NCBI RefSeq assembly: GCF_031157525.1
Contig: NZ_JAVIXR010000007.1
Location: 1 to 64,000 of the forward strand
DNA length: 64,000 bases
Reading direction: 5' to 3'
Source of the DNA: Marinobacter sediminicola
Lineage (GTDB): Bacteria > Pseudomonadota > Gammaproteobacteria > Pseudomonadales > Oleiphilaceae
Below the pieces are notes generated by a model, which was not told the origin of the DNA, searched no databases, and saw only the letters and a program-made list of their open reading frames with translations. The position numbers and the translations under genes are program-made. Positions 17,813 to 24,969 of the stretch are shown piece by piece; position 1 is the first letter of the stretch, and each line of letters begins with the position of its first letter.

Positions 17813-19132
17813 ATGAGTCAAGATATTAACGACAATGAAACGAAACAGCTGAAGGATTTCCTGGGCAGTTCCATCGATTATTATCAGCGTGAGTTCGAAC
17901 GGATCGCGAAGGAACAGAAGTTCAGCTTTAATCTGGCGGCAGTGTTGTTCGGTCCTCTCTGGGCGGCCAGTCGTAACGTCTGGGCACTTTTCTGGATGCT
18001 GGTTGTTGCTGATGTAGTGGCGCTGGTGATCATTGGCCGGAGCCTGTGGGGCAGTGAAGCTTATCCTGAGGCAAGTCTGTTGTTTGGGTTAAGTTTGTTG
18101 GCCCTGTGCCGCGGTGTCGGAGGCTGTCTGGCTAATCACTTCTACCGTAACTATTTTAGTAAATGGTGTACAGGTCAGGAACAGTCTGGTGGTTTGAGCG
18201 CACATCGTATTGGTATTGGTGTGGTGCTGATGTTGGCCACTTACCCTTTAACTGTTTATCGCTTCAGCGCTGCTAGTGTAGTGGAGTATTTGGAGACCTT
18301 CCCTACCTCACGTGATGTAGCTTTGAAATCAGCTTATTGGATTGACGAAGTGTTCGATTGGCTGACTCTTTCACTGGAAACTTTTTTTGGTTCCATCACC
18401 GATGCAATCCGTGGGGTGCTTGATCTGTTGGATCTGCTGTTAATCGGAACTCCCTGGCCGGTGATGACCTTGCTGCTGCTGTTGTTGGCCTGGAAGAAGG
18501 CGGGTTGGCGGGTAGTGGTCTTTACTGCGGCAGCACTGGCTTATCTTGGCTTCTTCGGGTTTTGGGATAAAGCGATGAGCACTATGGCGTTGGTAGGGAC
18601 CTCGGTTTTTGTCTGCCTTCTGTTTGGCATCCCGATAGGTATCCTCGCTGCAAAAAAACCACGTTTCAACGCGGTGTTGACCCCGGTTCTGGACATGATG
18701 CAGACGATGCCAAGTTTTGTTTACCTGATCCCGGCAATCGCCTTTTTCTCCATCGGCAAGCCGCCGGCAGTGTTGGCTACCGTTGTATTTGCCATGCCGC
18801 CAATGATTCGTCTTACCACTCTGGGTATCCAACAGGTGAGCCCCTCCGTGGTTGAGGCTATGCTGGCCTTCGGCGCTAGCCCCCGGCAGGTATTGTTTAA
18901 GGCAGAGCTGCCACTGGCTGTAGACTCCATCATGACGGGGATCAACCAGAGCATCATGATGAGTCTGTCGATGGTGGTGATCGCCGCTCTGATCGGTGCT
19001 GGTGGTTTGGGGTATGACGTGCTCTTCTCCCTGCAACAGCTCGAAGCAGGCAAGGGGCTGTTAGCGGGACTTGCCATCGTGCTCTGTGCCATGATTTTGG
19101 ATCGGATTATTCAGGGCAGAAAAAAAGAATAG
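17813..19132 (+). CDS. Betaine-type ABC permease (ProW-like) with DUF2628-like N-terminal membrane domain
   Basis: 439 aa from the ATG at 17813, 4 bp behind the ATPase stop. The C-terminal part (about 160-435) is a normal ProW/BPD permease with the coupling motif VEAMLAFGASPRQVLFKAEL and the IGAGGLGYDV segment. The N-terminal 150 residues are unusual: a cytoplasmic helix (QLKDFLGSSIDYYQREFERI) and then FSFNLAAVLFGPLWAASRNV and two or three more membrane segments, which look like the DUF2628 family. ProW homologues have an N-terminal tail, but not usually this module. Confidence 0.88.
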   Translation: MSQDINDNETKQLKDFLGSSIDYYQREFERIAKEQKFSFNLAAVLFGPLWAASRNVWALFWMLVVADVVALVIIGRSLWGSEAYPEASLLFGLSLLALCRGVGGCLANHFYRNYFSKWCTGQEQSGGLSAHRIGIGVVLMLATYPLTVYRFSAASVVEYLETFPTSRDVALKSAYWIDEVFDWLTLSLETFFGSITDAIRGVLDLLDLLLIGTPWPVMTLLLLLLAWKKAGWRVVVFTAAALAYLGFFGFWDKAMSTMALVGTSVFVCLLFGIPIGILAAKKPRFNAVLTPVLDMMQTMPSFVYLIPAIAFFSIGKPPAVLATVVFAMPPMIRLTTLGIQQVSPSVVEAMLAFGASPRQVLFKAELPLAVDSIMTGINQSIMMSLSMVVIAALIGAGGLGYDVLFSLQQLEAGKGLLAGLAIVLCAMILDRIIQGRKKE

Positions 19133-19140
19133 CCTACCTC

Positions 19141-19178
19141 GAAACCCTATGGGCAAAAAACATAGTGCATAGGGTTTC
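19141..19178 (+). terminator. Hairpin after the transporter operon
   Basis: GAAACCCTATG (19141-19151) pairs perfectly with CATAGGGTTTC (19168-19178), an 11-bp stem beginning 8 bp after the permease stop. The T-run is short (TTTC), so termination may be partial; otherwise 19179-19398 holds nothing I can identify besides the leader of the next gene. Confidence 0.6.
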
Positions 19179-19398
19179 TCAGAGCGCTACCCGCTTAAGT
19201 GCACTGAGAAACGGTAAGTGCCACGACCTGAAAGCTGACTTGCTCCGGACTACAATCCAATAACGACGCAAGGACAGCATAGTCACTAATGGCTTTGTAG
19301 ATTTTTTGTGGGATCGCTGGTTTACGCCAGCTTACCGCCAATTTGTAGGGCACACATCGCACCAATCGACCCAATAATTCTGCCTTGGAGCTTAGTTC

Positions 19399-20205
19399 AT
19401 GCCAACACAGCGCAAGTGGAAAACTCTTACCTGTTACCAGAAAGGGCGGATACTTAACGTCCAGTTTGACACAGGGAACCGGCTCAACACTTGTAACTTT
19501 ACTCTAATGGAGGAGTTGATCGAGCTGGCTCAGGCTCTTCACGACGACAGCGAACTTTCCGCCATCATCCTCCATGGCCAGGAGCAGGTCTTTTGCGGTG
19601 GTATGGATCTGATGGCCATTACGCCAGAACGGGCCCAAACTTCGGCACTGGGAGTATGGCGAAAAAAAATGCAGCTGGGACCCAGGATGTGTGAGCTTTG
19701 GGAACGACTTGAACCCATCACTATCGCCGCTATTGAGGGCTGGTGTATTGGTGCCGGTGTCGCCTTGAGCGCCGCTTGCGATCTACGTGTGCTTGGACGA
19801 AATAGTACTCTCTATGTACCTGAGATAGAACGGGGTATGAGCATGAGCTGGGGTAGCATTCCCCGTATGGTTAGTCTGATTGGCCCAGCCAAAACCAAAC
19901 GTTTTTTCGCCTTGGCGGAAAAAGTTGATGCTGAGCTGGCGCTGGATTGGGGTATCGCCGATGAGGTGGTACCAGATGGACAAGCCTTGCTAAAAGCGCT
20001 GGAACTTGCTGAACGGGCTGCCGCCATGCCGCCAGTGCCACTGCGCATGTGCAAGCAGGGGATTAACGCCGCTGCTCAGGCCCTCAGTCATTCGGTGAGT
20101 TATATGGACACCGATCAACTGATACTGACTCAGCGTTCGGAAGACTTTGAAGAAGGAGTTGACTCTTTTCTTGAAAAGCGCTCACCGTCATACGAGGGGC
20201 GCTAG
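19399..20205 (+). CDS. Enoyl-CoA hydratase/isomerase family protein with altered active site
   Basis: 268 aa crotonase fold: oxyanion-hole segment VFCGGMDLMAI and the GWCIGAGVALSAACDLRV helix. The first catalytic Glu of hydratases is replaced by Ala122, while the second, Glu142 (LYVPEIERG), remains. Family members with one acidic residue are often isomerases, decarboxylases or hydrolases rather than hydratases. It is the third crotonase in the cluster, behind a hairpin and with its own leader, so it may catalyse a separate step such as CoA-ester hydrolysis (speculative). Confidence 0.85.
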   Translation: MPTQRKWKTLTCYQKGRILNVQFDTGNRLNTCNFTLMEELIELAQALHDDSELSAIILHGQEQVFCGGMDLMAITPERAQTSALGVWRKKMQLGPRMCELWERLEPITIAAIEGWCIGAGVALSAACDLRVLGRNSTLYVPEIERGMSMSWGSIPRMVSLIGPAKTKRFFALAEKVDAELALDWGIADEVVPDGQALLKALELAERAAAMPPVPLRMCKQGINAAAQALSHSVSYMDTDQLILTQRSEDFEEGVDSFLEKRSPSYEGR

Positions 20206-20300
20206 CCCATGGCTCGTCGAAATTGTTAGGGAGACTCTAAATAAGTCTCAAAATCAGCGATAATTCCGCCATCGTCAACCGCACAGAATTCATCACCACC

Positions 20301-21247
20301 ATGGATCAGATCACCTTCTCCGAAGCCGAGTACCATAACAAGAAGCACCAGATTCGCCGCGCGGTCTTTCTGGAACGGATGGACAAGCTGATTCCGTGGA
20401 AGCAGTTGGAGAAGAAGGTAGCCCGATATTACCCGAAGGGCCAGTTGGGCCGACCACCGTATCCGCTGCCCACTATGTTGTGGGTTCACTGCATGCAGCT
20501 GTTCTACAACCTCAGCGACCCGGCCATGGAAAACGCATTGTACGAGATCGAATCCATGCGGTACTTCGCTGGCTTGAAACTGGATCGTTTGCCGGACGAA
20601 ACCACCATTCTCAAGTTCGGTCATTTTCTGGGGCGCCACGGCCTTGGCAAGGTGTTGTTCAAGGAGGTGAACAAGCACATGGAGAAAAATGGGTTGATGC
20701 TGCGTGAAGGCAGCATTGTGGATGCGTCCATCATATTTCTGCCCCAAGCTCCACCAAGAATGAGAGCGGCGAGCGCGATCCGAAAATGCACCAGACCAGA
20801 AAAGACAAACAGTATTACTTTGGCAGGAAGATGCATATTGGCGTCGATGACACGCTCGGATTGATTCACAGCATCGACACGACGGCCGCCAATGTCCACG
20901 ACCTTGTTTCCGCCGGCAACCTTCTTCATGGCGACGAGCAGCGCGTGTTCGGTGATGCCGGTTATCTTGGCATTCAAAAGCGGGATGAGCATAAAGATCG
21001 CCAAAATGTATTCTGGTTCGTTGCCAAACGCCCCGGCAGTCGGAAGAAGCTGGACGCCCGCAAACTGAAAGCCGAGAAGCTCAAAGCCAGCGCCCGGGCC
21101 AAAGTGGAACACCCGTTCCGGTACATCAAACAAGTCTTTGGCTACAGCAAAGTTCGCTATCGCGGTTTGGCCAAAAATAGTACCCGGTTGAATTTGCTTG
21201 CCGCATTCACCAACTTACTGATCGGTGAAAAATATCTACTGACGTAA
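20301..21247 (+). pseudogene. IS5-family transposase, frameshifted
   Basis: The first frame (20301-about 20735) encodes the N-terminal half (QITFSEAEYHNKKHQIRRAV, YNLSDPAMENALYEIESMRY, LPDETTILKFGHFL). The second frame, two bases on (about 20745-21247), encodes the catalytic C-terminal half (YYFGRKMHIGVDDTLGLIHS, VFGDAGYLGIQKR, ARAKVEHPFRYIKQVFGYSK). The break is a 2-base insertion in ATCATATTTCTGCC, where ATCATTTCTGCC would keep the frame. The IS lies 95 bp after the last cargo gene. I could not define its inverted repeats. Confidence 0.88.
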
Positions 21248-21525
21248 GGCCAGTGCGCCCGAATTTCGCCGAAATAGCGGGAAACAGGAAAAAATGAACA
21301 AATAGAGGGGCTGGATCCTGCCTAAATTGCCTTTGAATAGCTTTTTTTCGAGCTAATAAAGTTATTCAGCAAGAAATCAGGCATTAATCAGACCTTCCTT
21401 AGCACTTGAAGTGCGGTTTTTGCCCTCTATATCGACTCATTTCCGGGCACCTTCAGCGACCATTGAAAGTAAGGGCTTATACCATATAGTGCCATATCAC
21501 TCGGGGATAGGGCTTAGAGAGAAAA
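21248..21525. other. Gene-free stretch before the right end of the element
   Basis: No coding frame with credible sequence is seen on either strand. It links the broken IS5 transposase to the three right-end repeats. Confidence 0.5.
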
Positions 21526-21672
21526 GTTACCAACTTTATTACGATGGAAATTGGTCGGTTTTGTGCCAGTGACTTCGAAAGTTACCAACTTTATTTATTT
21601 TTATAAGTGATCTGATGTCGTAAAGTGCAGGCTATAGATGTGTTTTGTTACCAACTTTATTACAAGACCACA
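21526..21672 (-). repeat. Right end: three 16-bp transposase-binding-type repeats
   Basis: Inverted copies of the left-end motif lie at 21526-21541 (GTTACCAACTTTATTA), 21581-21596 (last base T) and 21647-21662 (perfect). Spacings are 55 and 66 bp, looser than the 20-bp phasing at the left end; asymmetric ends are characteristic of Tn7-like elements. The outermost copy ends exactly 10 bp from the CCACA terminus at 21672. Confidence 0.87.
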
Positions 21673-21677
21673 GTTAG
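21673..21677. repeat. Target-site duplication, right copy (GTTAG)
   Basis: Identical to 316-320 and directly abutting the element's right terminus. It lies 6 bp from the stop codon of the HEPN gene, so insertion was intergenic and spared that gene. Confidence 0.88.
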
Positions 21678-21683
21678 CTGATT

Positions 21684-22559
21684 TCATGCATCCGCACCAA
21701 ACAGCATAGAGTCCAAACGGTCACTCGTTGGAACAGAACCAAGCTCAATGACCTTGCACAACACTTCTCTCAGCAAATTGAATGTATCTAACAAATGCAG
21801 CTGGCTGTGCTTCGGACGACCATGGGCCGCTTTGGACCGTTCGTCGTAGAGCTTTGCAATTTTCTTTTGACGCTCTCTTCGTCCAGTGCCAGGAGGCTCC
21901 AGAAAAGAGGCGATGAGAGCAGAAACCCTAAACCGAAGTTCAGACGAGCTTGGTGAAAACAATGCTTCTAGAGCACCCCACAACGACACAAGGGTGAGAG
22001 CTGTATTTTGAATGAACTGCCCCTGGTCAATTGAGTCGCTAGCCAGCGCAAATTCAGAGCTGCTATCCACTAGCTTTTGAGTTATTTCCCAATGGTTCCG
22101 AACCCACTCCAGGGATTCGTAGGCTGCTGTACTATCACTTACCGCCAATGGGAAAGAACGCCCTTGAACTTCAAAGGGGTGGAGCGTCTGATCTTTTGCA
22201 CCTGCGTTTTCTTCCGAAAACGCCATGTTAGAAAATACCGGCAAGGTAATAGCTGGATTAACCCCAAGTCGAAGCAAGAACAATATGACGCGTGCGGTTT
22301 GAAGGGACTTTGCGGGTTCATCTTCTTTTTCGAGAGGGATTACGAGCTCTGCCGAGATGTCGTAAGAGACACCACCTGAAGCCGCGGACCATGGACCGGG
22401 GTGGTGCGTCTCTGGGGATTCTGGAGGAGCGAAAGCAACCATAAATGGGGCAAAAATACTGGCATAGGTCTTTCTAATTACTATGCCTTTGCCAAGTTCT
22501 ATTTGCGGCTCAGTTAACTGAAGGCCATGAAGTCCAAAAAAAAATGACTCATTTTGCAC
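21684..22559 (-). CDS. HEPN-domain (ApeA-like C-terminus) protein, possible defence RNase
   Basis: 291 aa with a GTG start at 22559 behind AAGGAGG. The C-terminal third fits the Apea-like HEPN domain: WGALEALFSPSSSELRFRVS, then KIAKLYDERSKAAHG, where Arg241 and His246 form the R-x4-H ribonuclease motif. The N-terminal two thirds (beta-rich, about 1-150) are unknown to me and could sense a trigger. HEPN RNases commonly act in abortive phage defence, and the neighbourhood is defence-rich. In the original layout it was followed by the membrane-anchored gene at 1-273. Confidence 0.65.
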   Translation of the reverse strand: MQNESFFFGLHGLQLTEPQIELGKGIVIRKTYASIFAPFMVAFAPPESPETHHPGPWSAASGGVSYDISAELVIPLEKEDEPAKSLQTARVILFLLRLGVNPAITLPVFSNMAFSEENAGAKDQTLHPFEVQGRSFPLAVSDSTAAYESLEWVRNHWEITQKLVDSSSEFALASDSIDQGQFIQNTALTLVSLWGALEALFSPSSSELRFRVSALIASFLEPPGTGRRERQKKIAKLYDERSKAAHGRPKHSQLHLLDTFNLLREVLCKVIELGSVPTSDRLDSMLFGADA

Positions 22560-22707
22560 AGAGATCCTTTCCTCCTTCAGCTAACACTGAAATAAGCAGC
22601 CCGTCAGGGGCGTCCGGTGGAGGCCGCAGGCCGGAACGTACTTAAGTGGTTTGCCCCCGTTTGACTTGATCTCCGGCCAACTGCAACGGAAGCAAACCAT
22701 GTAAGAA

Positions 22708-22857
22708 TCAGTTTTTGCAGCCGTTTTTGCCGCACGTGATCCTTTCATGCGATGAAACCCAATGGCTGGCGTTTTCACGGGTATCGAAACCGCAACCAGT
22801 TTTACCGCCCTTGTTACCGCTGTGAACTTCACCTGTTGGTGTATGCTTGACAGCCAT
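22708..22857 (-). CDS. 49-aa cysteine-containing small protein
   Basis: The frame runs from an ATG at 22857 with an excellent GAGGAGG ribosome-binding site to TGA at 22708. The protein starts MAVKHTPTGEVHSGNKGGKT and ends RITCGKNGCKN. Three Cys and several His suggest a small metal-binding or zinc-ribbon-like fold. It is basic and soluble. I do not know its function. Its upstream region has an operator-like palindrome and LexA-like motifs, and it precedes the HEPN gene on the same strand (148 bp gap), so co-expression is possible. Confidence 0.65.
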   Translation of the reverse strand: MAVKHTPTGEVHSGNKGGKTGCGFDTRENASHWVSSHERITCGKNGCKN

Positions 22858-22908
22858 CTTGAACCCTCCTCAAGGGTGCGAGCATTCCAGGATTACCCTG
22901 ACCGATTG

Positions 22909-22927
22909 GTGTACGATTTTAGTACAC
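22909..22927. promoter_or_regulatory. Operator-like palindrome GTGTAC-N7-GTACAC
   Basis: A perfect 6-bp inverted repeat with a 7-bp spacer, 52 bp upstream of the 49-aa gene, in a position suited to repressor binding over a minus-strand promoter. Confidence 0.45.
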
Positions 22928-22954
22928 AAAATAAGCCTACACCCTGATCAAAAA

Positions 22955-22987
22955 CTGTTCAAGCATACAGCCTGTATAAATACACAT
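22955..22987. promoter_or_regulatory. Two adjacent LexA-box-like motifs
   Basis: 22955-22970 reads CTGTTCAAGCATACAG, which matches the gammaproteobacterial LexA pattern CTGT-N8-ACAG exactly. 22972-22987 reads CTGTATAAATACACAT, one mismatch. Both are about 100 bp upstream of the 49-aa gene on the minus strand; no credible plus-strand gene follows. Function as SOS operators is inferred. Confidence 0.45.
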
Positions 22988-23055
22988 AATGCCTTCCGTC
23001 ACCGGTGGCAAAACTGAAGCGAAGAGCAGGTTTTGGAATCCGGTGCACGGCCTGG

Positions 23056-23473
23056 TTATATGTTCTTTCGGTCGTCACTGGACTCGACCTCATCTATTTT
23101 TTGGACCAAATCCTGTAGCTCTTTAGCAACATCACCACCACCTCGGACAGTAACTCGGTGTCCTTTATAGTCAACCGTGACCTCTTTCTGAGGGCGGGTT
23201 TTGAGGTACTCGATTATCAGGGGGGGCGAGATGTTTTAGGAGGAACCCAGCAGAAGTGATGACCGCAGGTATAGAAAACCCAGAGATCAAATCACTGGCG
23301 ATCTGAGCGGAAGAGCTATCAGCACGAAATCCCGAGGTAATGAGGTTTGGCTTTTGCTCACCCTGAGATTCGCACTCGTGCATCAGTTGCTTAACAACTT
23401 TTGCCTGCCTCTCTTCATCGGTTGGCTTCCATTGATCAACATCATGCAGCGAGACCGCAAACCTGTTCTCCAT
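23056..23473 (-). pseudogene. Small membrane-associated protein split by a frameshift at a C7 tract
   Basis: From ATG 23473 the frame encodes a soluble N-terminus (MENRFAVSLHDVDQWKPTDE) and a hydrophobic stretch (IASDLISGFSIPAVITSAGF). At a run of seven C (G on the plus strand, 23220-23226) it leaves the natural frame. With six C it would continue LIIEYLKTRPQKEVTVDYKG, then HRVTVRGGGDVAKELQDLVQ, to TAA at 23056, about 139 aa in total. The C-terminal beta-hairpin plus helix resembles small effector-associated components, a weak similarity. The run could be a sequencing error, a real mutation or a slippage switch. Confidence 0.6.
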
Positions 23474-24286
23474 GGCTATCTTTCCCTCATATAACAGAAA
23501 TTAGGCCGCACGCTTTATGCTCGCAGAAATTCGACTGCGTCATTATTGCTGACTTTGAACCATCAAACACGTCGCACATGAATTTATAAAACAATAGCTT
23601 AGGCGAGCCCGGACATTTCTGCCATGCCATCATTCAGCGTCCCGTATTCGCTGTCCCAAACATACTGGATGAAATCGCTGTGATTAGCCTGGAGGCTCTG
23701 AAGAAAAGCCCCGACTCGAATGTTCGCTTTTGTTTAAAAGAAAACATTGCGAGAGGCCACAAGCGGTTGTGCGTTCGAACATAAATTGGCCATGCTGGCT
23801 AACTTATAGTTCCAACAACAGGCAAAACAAATAGCCTTTGAAAGAAACGCCAGCGAATCTCTGTTGAATGCGATCTACATCATTACCAAGCAACGCCTAC
23901 CGAAAAACGCTCTTTTAGCGGGGTGATAGTTAAAGGCCAGGGTAATGCCTGAAAGAACCGGGAGCATTGTTATACTGCGGTATTGCATGGGGCGGGCGAA
24001 GCCCTTTCTGCCGGCCGTTGGCCTCTCTTCCCAGCCAGGCATAGCCTGTCCGGTCAGCTATCGGCTCGGCTTGCGCCTCCCCTCATAATAATTTGGCGCT
24101 AGTTTTTAATGTAATGCTCCGGCACCAGATAGTTCGCAGCATTAAGCAAGTTTTACAGTTGCTCGGCCGCTCAGGCTAGAAGCCTTGAAACAGCCATTCT
24201 AAAGAGCAAAACCAATATCATGTTGCAGCTTCGGCCGGCTAAGACTACAACAATGAGCAAGTCATCAATTTTTTAAAAGGCACATT
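23474..24286. other. 813-bp stretch without an intact gene
   Basis: Only relics are seen. At 23598-23740 (minus) a frame without a start ends FIQYVWDSEYGTLNDGMAEM; at about 23812-23927 (plus) another encodes QIAFERNASESLLNAIYIIT. Both look like the remains of genes I cannot name. An inverted repeat occupies 23958-24122. Confidence 0.45.
23958..24122. repeat. 165-bp segment bounded by inverted CCGGGAGCATT / AATGCTCCGG
   Basis: The 10-11 bp ends are inverted (one extra G on the left). The interior is GC-rich with several short palindromes and no reading frame. It may be a MITE-like repeat or structured RNA; nothing decides between them. Confidence 0.35.
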
Positions 24287-24526
24287 ATGAGCGCTACACA
24301 TATCACAGAGGAGGAACTCCTCAAAGATCTTGATGCGTATGGAGCCCATGCGGACGAGTTAGCGGAGCTACTAATGCATGAGTTGACGCCGCTGGAGCGG
24401 CTCAAAGGGTTGGTTGTACGCTATGACCGACCGTTTGATTCTGTCTGGGAGGAGCACTTTAATTCTGATGAGGATGAACGCGATAAAGTTGCAGAAGATT
24501 GCCATAAAGAGGTTAGAGATCGGTAA
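24287..24526 (+). CDS. 79-aa acidic protein of unknown function
   Basis: Begins ATGAGC behind AAAAGGCAC. The protein is strongly acidic and mostly helical (EEELLKDLDAYGAHADELAE, then HFNSDEDERDKVAEDCHKEV). No family recognised. Its stop overlaps the next start as TAATG, so the two are translationally coupled. A small acidic first gene coupled to a second gene is the layout of many antitoxin-toxin or immunity-effector pairs, but nothing in the sequences proves that. Confidence 0.6.
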   Translation: MSATHITEEELLKDLDAYGAHADELAELLMHELTPLERLKGLVVRYDRPFDSVWEEHFNSDEDERDKVAEDCHKEVRDR

Positions 24527-24969
24527 TGGCGGGGTCTTACATCACGGGCCTGACAGCTCTTTGCATCCCGCATCCTGGCCGGCACAAGCCCCTCTGGCAC
24601 CACTTTGGACCGCCAGATAGATGGCAAATTGCAGGTGCGGATTACCCAGATACATCCTTCCTGTTTGGCAATCGTGAACTGGTTGATTTGACAGAGACTT
24701 TCGCGCTCTGGGGTATTGAGCCACCTTTATGTGTGAGTGCTAGCTATGAACGGGCGGTTTTTGACCTGTTATTTTTTTACGTTGAAAAAGAAGGCCGGGT
24801 GGTACCGAATGTGCAGCCATCGGATATTGATGATGTGGTGGATTTTCAAATAGTTGTGGATTGGATTAAGCAGTGGGAGCAGGCAGGCCAGCTTCAACGT
24901 GGGCAATCGATGCGGGACTGGTTGAACCCTAAAAATCCTTGGGTAGCGATGCAAAAAGATTACTTATAG
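24526..24969 (+). CDS. 147-aa protein of unknown function
   Basis: Coupled by TAATG to the 79-aa gene. It is soluble and rich in Trp and Pro (HPGRHKPLWHHFGPPDRWQI, then WIKQWEQAGQLQRGQSMRDW). No catalytic motif or membrane segment is recognised. Its last 10 bp overlap the tail of the convergent phosphoesterase gene. Pair function unknown. Confidence 0.6.
   Translation: MAGSYITGLTALCIPHPGRHKPLWHHFGPPDRWQIAGADYPDTSFLFGNRELVDLTETFALWGIEPPLCVSASYERAVFDLLFFYVEKEGRVVPNVQPSDIDDVVDFQIVVDWIKQWEQAGQLQRGQSMRDWLNPKNPWVAMQKDYL

Larger units (their letters stand above)
321..21672. mobile_element. 21.35-kb Tn7-like element without recognisable tns genes
   Basis: Boundaries come from four concordant signs. 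The termini are TGTGG...CCACA. The 16-bp repeat starts exactly 10 bp in from each terminus. Three inverted repeat copies lie at each end. A perfect 5-bp duplication (GTTAG) flanks the whole. Tn7 itself begins TGTGGG and has TnsB sites containing AATAAAGT, which these repeats also contain. None of the predicted proteins inside resembles TnsA, TnsB/TniA, TnsC, TnsD/TniQ or TnsE, so the element is probably non-autonomous or decayed and was moved in trans. The cargo is a MalT-type regulator and a betaine/carnitine-type uptake and beta-oxidation cluster. It sits between two minus-strand genes, not at glmS. Confidence 0.85.

Noticed and set aside
321..21672. Composite transposon formed by two IS copies
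   Set aside because: The IS elements near the two ends (IS630 and IS5) are of different families and lie inside the mapped termini, which have their own repeats and target duplication.
22988..23110. Plus-strand frame starting MPSVTGGKTEAKSRFWNP behind the LexA-like motifs
   Set aside because: It is short, lacks a good ribosome-binding site and overlaps the end of the minus-strand gene at 23056-23473; probably chance.
22560..24286. Possible integron cassette array (small protein, compact genes, GTTA motifs)
   Set aside because: No integrase and no attC site with paired RYYYAAC/GTTRRRY boxes could be found; candidate cores fail the consensus.
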